From: an uncultured Bacteroidales bacterium
GTDB lineage: Bacteria > Bacteroidota > Bacteroidia > Bacteroidales > F082
Assembly: GCA_937902805.1 (NCBI GenBank)
Contig: CALEMB010000091.1
Location: 1 to 9,123 of the forward strand
Direction of reading: 5' to 3'
Length of the DNA stretch: 9,123 nt
Of the stretch, positions 1 through 5,639 are shown piece after piece; position 1 is the stretch's first letter; each line of letters starts with the position of its first letter. The position numbers and the translations under genes are program-made. The notes under the pieces are model-generated. The model was given only the letters and a program-made list of their open reading frames with translations. It was not told the DNA's origin and made no database searches.

Positions 1-1
1 G

Positions 2-31
2 CCTATGTCATTCCAGAATGGAATCTATAGG
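2..31. repeat. Short imperfect palindrome at window start
   Basis: The arms CCTAT (2-6) and ATAGG (27-31) pair on the outside. ATTCCA (10-15) and TGGAAT (19-24) pair inside around a GAA loop, with a small internal loop (7-9 and 25-26). It lies in non-coding DNA and has the form of a dispersed intergenic palindrome. Whether it recurs in the genome cannot be judged from this window. Confidence 0.55.
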
Positions 32-50
32 CGGTCGATTTTTATGTATA

Positions 51-101
51 CGATTACATATTTTATGTTACACATTTTATGTAACATATTTTATGTAATC
101 G
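51..101. repeat. AT-rich inverted repeat built from three 14-bp tandem units
   Basis: CGATTACATA (51-60) is the exact reverse complement of 92-101, and ATGTTACA (65-72) pairs with 80-87, leaving a 7-nt loop. The same stretch also reads as three near-identical 14-bp units at 56-69, 70-83 and 84-97 (pattern ACAYATTTTATGTA, or close to it). It is very AT-rich and non-coding. It could form a cruciform or RNA hairpin, or bind a protein. No function is evident. Confidence 0.65.
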
Positions 102-137
102 TTTTTCGCCTAAATCTACCAAAATCGAGAAAAAATC

Positions 138-161
138 ATAGGGACAAAATTTTGTCCCTAT
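138..161. repeat. Perfect 24-bp palindrome with CAAAATTTTG core
   Basis: ATAGGGACAAAA (138-149) is followed directly by its exact reverse complement TTTTGTCCCTAT (150-161). An 18-bp stretch covering the left arm (132-149) recurs exactly at 207-224, where the right arm is missing, so 207-224 is a half copy. The 10-bp sequence CTTGAAAACC also follows both copies (174-183 and 236-245). The pattern suggests a partially duplicated palindromic element. Its centre matches the palindrome inside gene 2 at 4948-4969. Confidence 0.8.
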
Positions 162-206
162 AAATTTTATATTCTTGAAAACCAATGTCTTAAAATCGGA
201 CAATCG

Positions 207-245
207 AAAATCATAGGGACAAAACTTTGGGAGGCCTTGAAAACC
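207..245. repeat. Partial direct copy of the upstream palindrome region
   Basis: Bases 207-224 repeat 132-149 exactly, and 236-245 repeat 174-183 exactly. The offsets differ (75 and 62 bp), so this is a diverged or deleted duplication and not a clean tandem one. The TTTTGTCCCTAT half of the palindrome is replaced by CTTTGGGAGG. The copy runs into the proposed promoter of gene 1. Confidence 0.6.
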
Positions 246-246
246 T

Positions 247-276
247 CTTGACAAGCGTTTTTTCTGTATATTTTTG
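247..276 (+). promoter_or_regulatory. Putative Bacteroidetes-type promoter of the TPR regulator
   Basis: TATTTTTG (269-276) fits the Bacteroidetes -7 consensus TAnnTTTG. CTTG (247-250) lies 18 bp upstream, where the TTTG/TTG -33 element is expected. Transcription would start around 283, giving a leader of about 90 nt that contains the long inverted repeat at 292-355. The call rests on sequence match only. Confidence 0.5.
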
Positions 277-291
277 CAATGTCAGACACGA

Positions 292-355
292 GACACAAGA
301 CTTTGGGACACGGGACAAGACCAGTCTCGCGTCCCGTGTCCCGAAGTCCCGAGTC
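292..355. repeat. Long inverted repeat in the 5' leader of the TPR regulator
   Basis: GGGACACGGGAC (305-316) is the exact reverse complement of 331-342. With extension, the 25-nt arms 292-316 and 331-355 match at 21 of 25 positions around a 14-nt loop (317-330). In the mRNA this would form a strong GC-rich hairpin ending about five bases before the Shine-Dalgarno sequence. The GGGAC-rich composition suggests a dispersed element. It could be a translational control structure or simply an inserted repeat. Confidence 0.75.
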
Positions 356-360
356 AAGAA

Positions 361-367
361 AAAGGAG
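361..367 (+). promoter_or_regulatory. Shine-Dalgarno sequence setting the start of gene 1
   Basis: AAAGGAG lies 6 nt before the ATG at 374. This is a strong ribosome binding site for a Bacteroidetes gene. It argues against the upstream in-frame ATG at 227, which would translate the inverted repeat and bury the signal peptide behind 49 extra residues. Confidence 0.8.
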
Positions 368-373
368 AAGCCT

Positions 374-1852
374 ATGAAAACAAAACTGAAATCCCTGATT
401 CTAACAACCCTGGCCCTGTTGCTCGCGATGGTCTCGTGCGACACGCCGGAAAAACGCTATGAGCGTGCGCGTACCTTATACGAAGAAGGCACCGGACTGC
501 GACAGCAACGCCTCTCGGAAGAAGCCGCTGAGTGCTTCCTTCAAGCTCTCAACATTCTCGGCAAGGGTGCGACGGACGAAAAGACCATCCTTTTGGAAGG
601 CCAACTCAAAGACAACCTTGGCGCGATGTACAACAAGCACGGTCTCTTCGAGGATGCGCTCACGATGCACCGCGAGGCGATTGAGTGCTTCCGTCAGGTG
701 AACGACTCCGTTGAAGTGATGACCGCTATGCGCAACTGCGGCCGCGTGGCGAAGATGTTGGAACAGTTCAACCAGGCCAAACACTACTACGACACAGCCT
801 TCAGCATCGCCACCTTATTAAATGATAAGCCGATGCAGAGCGACATCTACCTTGAGATGGGTCGCGACTACTATCTGCCTGTGGGCAATTACCCCGAGGC
901 TATGACCTGCGTCAGACGCGCACTGGAGGGCGAGCTTGACGACAACAACACCGACATCGCCAACATGACGATGGGCGTACTGTATTATTACACAAAAAAC
1001 TATGAAGAAGCTAAACCTTATCTCAATGCCGCCCTCCGCAGCGAGCGTGCCGGCCTGAAGATGTCGGTGTATCAAACGCTGTATGCCATAGCCTACAACG
1101 AAGGCGACTTGGTGAAAGCTATGGAATACCAAGACCTTTTCACGCAAAGCATGATGCAGAGCGACAAGGAGCACGCCTCAGATAACCTGCAACGCCTCAA
1201 AGCCGAGTACGAGCTGAAAGCCCAAAAGAGCGAAATGGAACTTTTGCTCCGCAACCGCAGTCTAAAGCTTTGGCTCATCATCGCCGCAGCGGTAATCGCT
1301 ATGCTGGTCATTGCGCTGATTGTAAGGAAGAAAGTGAGCGACCATAAATTAGCCATGGAGCAGTTCCGCAGCCAGGTGGAGCGTGACCAAAACCGCATCC
1401 ATGAGTTGGTGAGCGACATGGAGAACCTCATCCGCACCAACGACGACCTGCGCCGCGACAGGCAGACCCTTTCGCAGAAAGACCTGCTGATGACCAGCAA
1501 GATCATGGGGCGCAACAAGGTCTACGCTACCGCGCAAGGCCTCGGTGAGCAGGTGACTGCCGACTCAATGAGTTTCAACCTCTCGGACGACGACTGGGCC
1601 GACTTCATCAGCCTTACCGATTTGGTCTATGACGGCTTCTCGCAGCGTCTCCTCGAACTTTATCCTAAGTTGGGCAAGTGGGACGTGCGCATCTGCTGCC
1701 TCTCCAAGAACGGTTTCTCCAACCAGGTGATCTCCATCCTCTTGGATACCCAGACAGAGTCCTACTACAAACGTAAGACCCGCATCAAGCAGATGAAGAT
1801 GAACCTTGGCGAAGACACGCGGAGTTTTGAGGAAATCGTCAATGCTGTATGA
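374..1852 (+). CDS. TPR-containing membrane-anchored transcriptional regulator with C-terminal HTH
   Basis: This is a 492-residue protein. Residues 1-22 form a hydrophobic signal ending at Cys22 in a lipobox-like context (AMVSC). Residues about 45-290 are helical with several TPR-like units (around 80-110, 117-150, 156-186, 196-222 and 233-258). A single transmembrane helix spans 299-317 and is followed by basic RKK. Residues 318-390 look like a charged coiled coil. The tail (408-492) carries a LuxR-like helix-turn-helix: WDVRICCLSKNGFSNQVISI begins at 436, with the basic segment YYKRKTRIKQMKM at 464-476. The order TPR, membrane helix, coiled coil, HTH is a recurrent Bacteroidetes regulator architecture with few characterised members. 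The likely topology is TPR sensor in the periplasm and DNA-binding tail in the cytoplasm. The ligand and target genes are unknown; the downstream surface-protein gene is one candidate target. The start at 374 is chosen for its Shine-Dalgarno sequence and signal peptide. The domain calls are by eye. Confidence 0.9.
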   Translation: MKTKLKSLILTTLALLLAMVSCDTPEKRYERARTLYEEGTGLRQQRLSEEAAECFLQALNILGKGATDEKTILLEGQLKDNLGAMYNKHGLFEDALTMHREAIECFRQVNDSVEVMTAMRNCGRVAKMLEQFNQAKHYYDTAFSIATLLNDKPMQSDIYLEMGRDYYLPVGNYPEAMTCVRRALEGELDDNNTDIANMTMGVLYYYTKNYEEAKPYLNAALRSERAGLKMSVYQTLYAIAYNEGDLVKAMEYQDLFTQSMMQSDKEHASDNLQRLKAEYELKAQKSEMELLLRNRSLKLWLIIAAAVIAMLVIALIVRKKVSDHKLAMEQFRSQVERDQNRIHELVSDMENLIRTNDDLRRDRQTLSQKDLLMTSKIMGRNKVYATAQGLGEQVTADSMSFNLSDDDWADFISLTDLVYDGFSQRLLELYPKLGKWDVRICCLSKNGFSNQVISILLDTQTESYYKRKTRIKQMKMNLGEDTRSFEEIVNAV

Positions 1853-1907
1853 CGCGCTTCGCGTCATTGCGAGGAACGAAGCAATCCATAATAGAAGCAA
1901 TCCATAA
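1850..1907. repeat. Hairpin plus 14-bp direct repeat starting in the stop codon of gene 1
   Basis: TGACGCG (1850-1856) and CGCGTCA (1860-1866) form a perfect 7-bp stem around CTT, and the first three bases are the TGA stop of gene 1. It continues into CATTGCGAGGAACGAAGCAA, which resembles a short repeat (TCATTGCGAG...GAAGCAATCC) that I recall from intergenic DNA of many bacteria. GAAGCAATCCATAA then occurs twice, at 1878-1891 and 1894-1907. No T-run follows the hairpin, so it is not a classic intrinsic terminator. The 1853-1947 gap shows no TAnnTTTG promoter. Confidence 0.7.
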
Positions 1908-1947
1908 AACTGAATAACAAATAAATAACAATCAAATAATTAGAGCT

Positions 1948-4900
1948 ATGAAAAAATTAACATTAACTTTAGCAATTTTGGCTGCCTTCGCCCTCGGCGG
2001 TGTGGCGCAGCAAGGCACTTTCGCTCCCCAAGGCGCGGAGTGGTATTTCAATGTCGCTTCCTTCATGGGCAGCCCAACCACTTATTTCCACATGGAAGTG
2101 TTGGGCGACACGATTATCCAAGGCCACATCTGTAGCGTCATCTCGCCCCAGTATTTGGGTGGCAATGGCGACAAACAGTTTGTCTGTGAAGACAACGGCG
2201 TGGTGTATTGGTATAACCAGACTATTCAAAATTTTACGACACTATATGACTTCAATGCTGAGGCAGGTGAATCGTGGTATTGCGACATCGATTCCTGCTC
2301 TTTTGAGTGTCAGGTGCAGTCTGTTGAAGAGGTTGCTTTGGAAGGCCGTACTTATCGTGTTCAAACCGTTATACCCTTAATTGGTGACAACAACTATAGT
2401 GCTGAGGTGTTTTTCTTTGGAGGGGGACGCATCATCGAAGGCATTGGAGCAGTAGGTTTGTTCCCTAATTCTTGGGCATGCTCTAATGAATTTGTGTGTG
2501 GGGCGTATCTCGATTATTTGCGCTGCTATCTTGTTGACGGCGAGATGGTGTTGCACCTTGGTGCATACGATTGTGATGAACAAGGCTATTGCTGGGACGG
2601 CACTGTGGCTGAATCCTACGGAGGTGGCGACGGTACCGAAGAGAACCCATATCAGATTTATACTTCGAATCAGTTGGCTTTACTCGCCCAGCAAACCAAC
2701 AATGGCACAGGTGGAGATGCCTATTACAAGATTATGGAGAATATCAATCTGGCCAATTGTGATGGCGGTATTCAGCAATGGATTTCCATAGGGACACCCG
2801 AGCATCCTTTCACGGGACATTTTGATGGTTGGGGTGATGCCAAAACCATTTTGAATATGCACCAAACCATCACCAATGGTGACACGCAGCCTGTGGGCGG
2901 TCTCTTCGGTTGCACCAATGGCGCCGAAATCAGCAATGTCCGACTGGTGCAATGTTATGTCAGTGGAAATGGAAAATATGTGGGCACGCTTGTGGGTTAC
3001 GCTGGACTGACGAACATTTACAATTGCAGCATATACGATGGCCGCGCCTCAACCAACAATCAAAATGGTATTGCGGGTGGTTTGATAGGCATGGCGGGTT
3101 ACACTTACGGAGAACAGGGAATAAGCATTCAGACATACTCTATCATGGCGTGTCAAGTTAGGGAGGCTGTGAAGGTGGAAGCGCCTTTGTTTGCTGGTGG
3201 TGTTGTGGGACAAGTCAACGAATTGTATAAAAGAGTGCCTTATGTGATTGATGGCTGTGTGACGAGTGGCACAGCTGAAGGCTTTTATGTTCAAGGAGGT
3301 TCTGCTGGTGGTATTGTTGGTCAAATGTGGTATGGGACGATTGTGAGATGCTCGAATAATCAAAAAGTTATTGGAATAGCTGCTGGTGGTTTGGCAGGAA
3401 TAATAAACTATACTTCTATAGCGGAATGTGTCAATAATGAGACTGGTCGGATCAGCAACATAGAAGGTACCCAGAATGGCATTGTTGGTGGAATTATTGG
3501 CGGTATTCGTTGTGCTAATGAGGGTAATTGTGATATAAGAGATTGCCAGAACTATGCAGATGTGTCTAGTACAAGATTATGTGGTGGCATTGTTGGATGG
3601 TATTTTATGAATCATGGGTATATTCCATCCCATATCCAACACTGCTATAATTATTCAACGGTGACTTGCCATCGTCCTGAAAACGCAACTGGCGAGGAAA
3701 GTGTTGGCGGCATTGTTGGCCATATTGGGCAGGCTTGGGGAAAGCTTTGTATCATTGAATGTGGCAATCTCGGTGATGTGGTGATGGAGAGTGAGGAACA
3801 AGGAGCCGCCGGAGGCATTTTAGGATCGAGAGAGGCAGGTCATGTTTATATTGTGAATGCGTTCAACAGAGGCTCGGTGAGTGCGCCCATATATGCAGGC
3901 GGCATTATTGGTGGTGGCGAGAATATCGGTGACTGCACCATCCAAAATGTGTATAACGCAGGCGAGGTGATTACTGGAGAGGAATTCAAGGGAGCCATCG
4001 CTTACAATCAGCAAGAAACCGACCATTTCAGCGATTGCTATTGGTTGGGTGTTTTGGAAAACCATGTTGGCGTAAGCCAAGGCGAACCGCTGCAACATTC
4101 CTGCGCTTTCTGGCCTACCACTTATTTTGGTGAATGGTCGCTTGACAGCGTGCAATTCGGCCACGATTTGGTCCAAGCCTTGAATACTGGTGCGGAAGCC
4201 TTGGTGGAGCAGTATCCTACGGTACTTGCCATGGTTCACCGTTGGGAATATGACTTGGACAATACCAACGACGGCTTCCCTGTGTTCGGCGAGATTGAGG
4301 TTAACTATCCTTTTGTCGGAACGGAATGGTACTACGAAATCCAGAGGGAAGATGGCGGCATTACCTACCAACATCTGCAATATGCCGCCGATACGACCGT
4401 CAGCGGTAAGGAAGTGGTCATCATCATCCGTACGAACACCTTGTATGATAAGAATGAGCACTCCGAGGTGACACGCGAATACCTCTATGAGGAAGATGGT
4501 GTGGTGTATTGGTGGAACAAGGATTTGGAGGAGTTTACGCCGCTATACGATTTCGGGGCTGAGGCCGGCGATGAATGGGAGATCAAGGTGGGACTGGAAA
4601 GCATTACCATGCATGTGGACACTGTTGAGTATCAAGAATACGAAGGATGCCTGTATAAAATGCTGATTGTGAGCGATGAAAACGATCTCTTCAACGGCAC
4701 CATCGTGTGCGGCATCGGCCACCTGACCAGTTTCTTCCCCGAAAAACTGATGACGCGCGGCAAGGACTACCGTGTGGATGGTATGCGTTGCTATTGGCGC
4801 AATGGCGAACTGGTGTTCAAATACGGCGACCGCGACTGCGACGAGGTCTACGAAGAATGGCACAACGGTATTGAGGAAGACGGCCCTTCGACAGGCTCAG

Positions 4901-5127
4901 GGACCTTAACCGTTTATCCTAACCCGACCCATGGTGTCCTCGTTGTAGAGACGCAAAATTTTGCGTCTCACCCAACCCAAACCTATTGCATTAGCAATGT
5001 AATGGGCCAAACCCTAATGTCAGGTGTCATTACCGCAGAGACCCAACGGATTGATGTGACCAACCTGCCCCAGGGAATGTATTTCATCAGCATTGGCGAC
5101 ACAACCTGTAAATTCGTGGTGAGATGA
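1948..5127 (+). CDS. Secreted surface protein with GLUG-like repeats, duplicated flanking domain and T9SS sorting domain
   Basis: This is a 1059-residue protein. Residues 1-20 are a Sec signal peptide (MKKLTLTLAILAAFALGGVA, probable cleavage before QQ). Residues 29-223 form a Cys-containing domain that recurs at 791-975; both copies share GVVYW-N, LYDF-AEAG--W and a CDE segment. Between them, GTEENPYQI begins near 229 and leads into glycine-rich repeats of the form AGGIVG...C-N...G (about 317-655), resembling GLUG motifs of bacterial adhesins and IgA-protease-like proteins. These usually fold as a beta-helix. The C-terminus (987-1059) is a type A T9SS sorting domain: VYPNPTHG at 989-996, VMGQTLMSG, then LPQGMYFISI and a final KFVVR. 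The product should cross the outer membrane by T9SS and be anchored or released; adhesion or glycan contact is possible but unproven. No catalytic motif was found. There is no clear Shine-Dalgarno sequence. The middle (about 3120-3660) is more AT-rich than the flanks, and two palindromic repeats lie in the 3' coding end. Confidence 0.92.
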   Translation: MKKLTLTLAILAAFALGGVAQQGTFAPQGAEWYFNVASFMGSPTTYFHMEVLGDTIIQGHICSVISPQYLGGNGDKQFVCEDNGVVYWYNQTIQNFTTLYDFNAEAGESWYCDIDSCSFECQVQSVEEVALEGRTYRVQTVIPLIGDNNYSAEVFFFGGGRIIEGIGAVGLFPNSWACSNEFVCGAYLDYLRCYLVDGEMVLHLGAYDCDEQGYCWDGTVAESYGGGDGTEENPYQIYTSNQLALLAQQTNNGTGGDAYYKIMENINLANCDGGIQQWISIGTPEHPFTGHFDGWGDAKTILNMHQTITNGDTQPVGGLFGCTNGAEISNVRLVQCYVSGNGKYVGTLVGYAGLTNIYNCSIYDGRASTNNQNGIAGGLIGMAGYTYGEQGISIQTYSIMACQVREAVKVEAPLFAGGVVGQVNELYKRVPYVIDGCVTSGTAEGFYVQGGSAGGIVGQMWYGTIVRCSNNQKVIGIAAGGLAGIINYTSIAECVNNETGRISNIEGTQNGIVGGIIGGIRCANEGNCDIRDCQNYADVSSTRLCGGIVGWYFMNHGYIPSHIQHCYNYSTVTCHRPENATGEESVGGIVGHIGQAWGKLCIIECGNLGDVVMESEEQGAAGGILGSREAGHVYIVNAFNRGSVSAPIYAGGIIGGGENIGDCTIQNVYNAGEVITGEEFKGAIAYNQQETDHFSDCYWLGVLENHVGVSQGEPLQHSCAFWPTTYFGEWSLDSVQFGHDLVQALNTGAEALVEQYPTVLAMVHRWEYDLDNTNDGFPVFGEIEVNYPFVGTEWYYEIQREDGGITYQHLQYAADTTVSGKEVVIIIRTNTLYDKNEHSEVTREYLYEEDGVVYWWNKDLEEFTPLYDFGAEAGDEWEIKVGLESITMHVDTVEYQEYEGCLYKMLIVSDENDLFNGTIVCGIGHLTSFFPEKLMTRGKDYRVDGMRCYWRNGELVFKYGDRDCDEVYEEWHNGIEEDGPSTGSGTLTVYPNPTHGVLVVETQNFASHPTQTYCISNVMGQTLMSGVITAETQRIDVTNLPQGMYFISIGDTTCKFVVR
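4882..4905. repeat. Dispersed repeat inside gene 2, encoding a PSTGSGT linker
   Basis: Reading the minus strand from 4905, the sequence begins GGTCCCTGAGCCTGTCGAA. The plus strand at 9059-9077 reads GGTCCTTGAACCTGTCGAA, a match at 17 of 19 positions. In gene 2 the repeat is in frame and encodes Gly979 to Thr986 (GPSTGSGT), a flexible linker between the second copy of the duplicated domain and the T9SS sorting domain. I recall the same core as a common dispersed repeat in bacterial genomes, but that needs a search. Confidence 0.7.
4948..4969. repeat. Perfect 22-bp palindrome inside the T9SS sorting domain
   Basis: GAGACGCAAAA (4948-4958) is followed directly by its exact reverse complement TTTTGCGTCTC (4959-4969). 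It is in frame and encodes ETQNFAS plus the first base of His1008, between the YPNP strand and the conserved MGQTLMSG part of the domain. It shares the 10-bp core CAAAATTTTG and the arm pattern TAG-R-GAC with the palindrome at 138-161, pointing to a related element family. Confidence 0.75.
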
Positions 5128-5261
5128 ATCAGGGTTCGCATACCGTTGAACAGGGGATACACTGTACTTGGCATATCCATGCGTCGTACATGACAGCACA
5201 TTCCCTCGTATATGCAAGCGAGATGGTTCGAACATTGTTCGGATGAAGTTCGTTTCATACT

Positions 5262-5296
5262 CGGTTGTTCTTCGGTAAATAACCGAACAACAACCG
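5262..5296. repeat. Imperfect hairpin overlapping the 11-bp tandem array
   Basis: CGGTTGTTCTTCGGT (5262-5276) pairs with ACCGAACAACAACCG (5282-5296) with one mismatch in 15 positions and a 5-nt AAATA loop. The right arm is formed by the first units of the tandem array, so the array and the inverted copy share an origin. Confidence 0.65.
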
Positions 5297-5324
5297 AACA
5301 ACAACCGAATAACAACCGAACAAC
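5281..5324. repeat. Four tandem copies of an 11-bp unit
   Basis: AACCGAACAAC is repeated at 5281-5291, 5292-5302, 5303-5313 (one change, AACCGAATAAC) and 5314-5324. An inverted partial copy sits just upstream at 5262-5276. It could be a protein-binding array or a slippage-prone simple repeat; nothing in the window distinguishes these. Confidence 0.85.
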
Positions 5325-5360
5325 AGAGGTCTCAACTACGAAGCATTTAGGGCGTAATAG

Positions 5361-5546
5361 TATGGCATCTACGACTCAACGGTATGGCTACGACGAACGA
5401 ACATCTATGACGCTAGAGGCGTCTTGATGGACACCAAGACCCTCAATCCCGATGCTGAATGGATTGACATCAATGTGAGCGGTTACCGCCCAGGTATCTA
5501 CATTTATGAGTACAATGGGGTGAGCAATAAGTTTGTGGTGAGGTAG
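5361..5546 (+). pseudogene. Orphan 3' remnant of a T9SS sorting domain
   Basis: The frame ending at the TAG at 5544-5546 encodes TNIYDARGVLMD at about 5400-5435, then WIDINVSGYRPGIYIYEYNG and a final NKFVVR. This matches the second half of a type A T9SS sorting domain: YDxxG strand, ID-V---PGIY strand, K-F-V-R end. It parallels the end of gene 2 (VMGQTLMSG, IDVTNLPQGMYFISI, KFVVR). Upstream the frame is closed by TAA TAG at 5355-5360, and no YPNP strand, signal peptide or passenger domain precedes it. It is therefore a gene fragment, perhaps the old tail of gene 2 or of a lost neighbour. A 39-residue reading from the ATG at 5427 would lack a secretion signal and is unlikely to be functional. 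Confidence 0.7.
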
Positions 5547-5602
5547 GAAGGGAATACGTTTTGTCAGCGTCGGTGACGCGACGAAGGAAATATATTGTGA
5601 AT

Positions 5603-5637
5603 AATTAGGGCTGCCGCAAACCGCGACAGCCCTAATT
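5603..5637. terminator. Hairpin terminator between convergent genes 2 and 3
   Basis: AATTAGGGCTG (5603-5613) and CAGCCCTAATT (5627-5637) form a perfect 11-bp stem with a 13-nt loop. On the plus strand the stem is followed by TTC after its own TT, giving a short U-run. On the minus strand the A/T end of the stem serves the same role less strongly. It probably ends plus-strand transcripts from gene 2 or the remnant, and minus-strand transcripts of gene 3 about 48 bases past its stop. Confidence 0.7.
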
Positions 5638-5639
5638 TT

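Larger units (their letters stand above)
5128..5360. other. Non-coding stretch with repeats after gene 2
   Basis: No convincing gene is seen. The only long open frame here (5212-5427) is low-complexity, created by the 11-bp tandem array, and carries no recognisable domain. The segment is rich in CGAACA/TGTTCG motifs, including CGAAC-ATT-GTTCG at 5229-5241. No intrinsic terminator directly follows gene 2, so transcripts may run on to the hairpin at 5603-5637. Confidence 0.5.

Noticed and set aside
227..373. A 49-residue N-terminal extension of gene 1 from the ATG at 227
   Set aside because: It would translate the inverted repeat and place a signal peptide internally. The ATG at 374 has a strong AAAGGAG site, and 227 lies upstream of the proposed promoter -7 element.
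3820..4461. A 213-residue minus-strand open frame inside gene 2
   Set aside because: It overlaps the coding sequence of gene 2, whose domains and repeats are clear, and shows no domain of its own.
5281..5324. The tandem array as a possible CRISPR
   Set aside because: The 11-bp units are contiguous with no spacers, which does not fit a CRISPR array.
5212..5427. A 71-residue open frame containing NNRTTTEQQPNNNRTTE
   Set aside because: Its composition is produced by the 11-bp tandem repeat, it overlaps the sorting-domain remnant in a different frame, and it has no domain or good ribosome binding site.
5567..5579. A small GCGTC-GGT-GACGC stem-loop as a second terminator
   Set aside because: The stem is only 5 bp and is not followed by a T-run. 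The 11-bp stem at 5603-5637 is a far better candidate.
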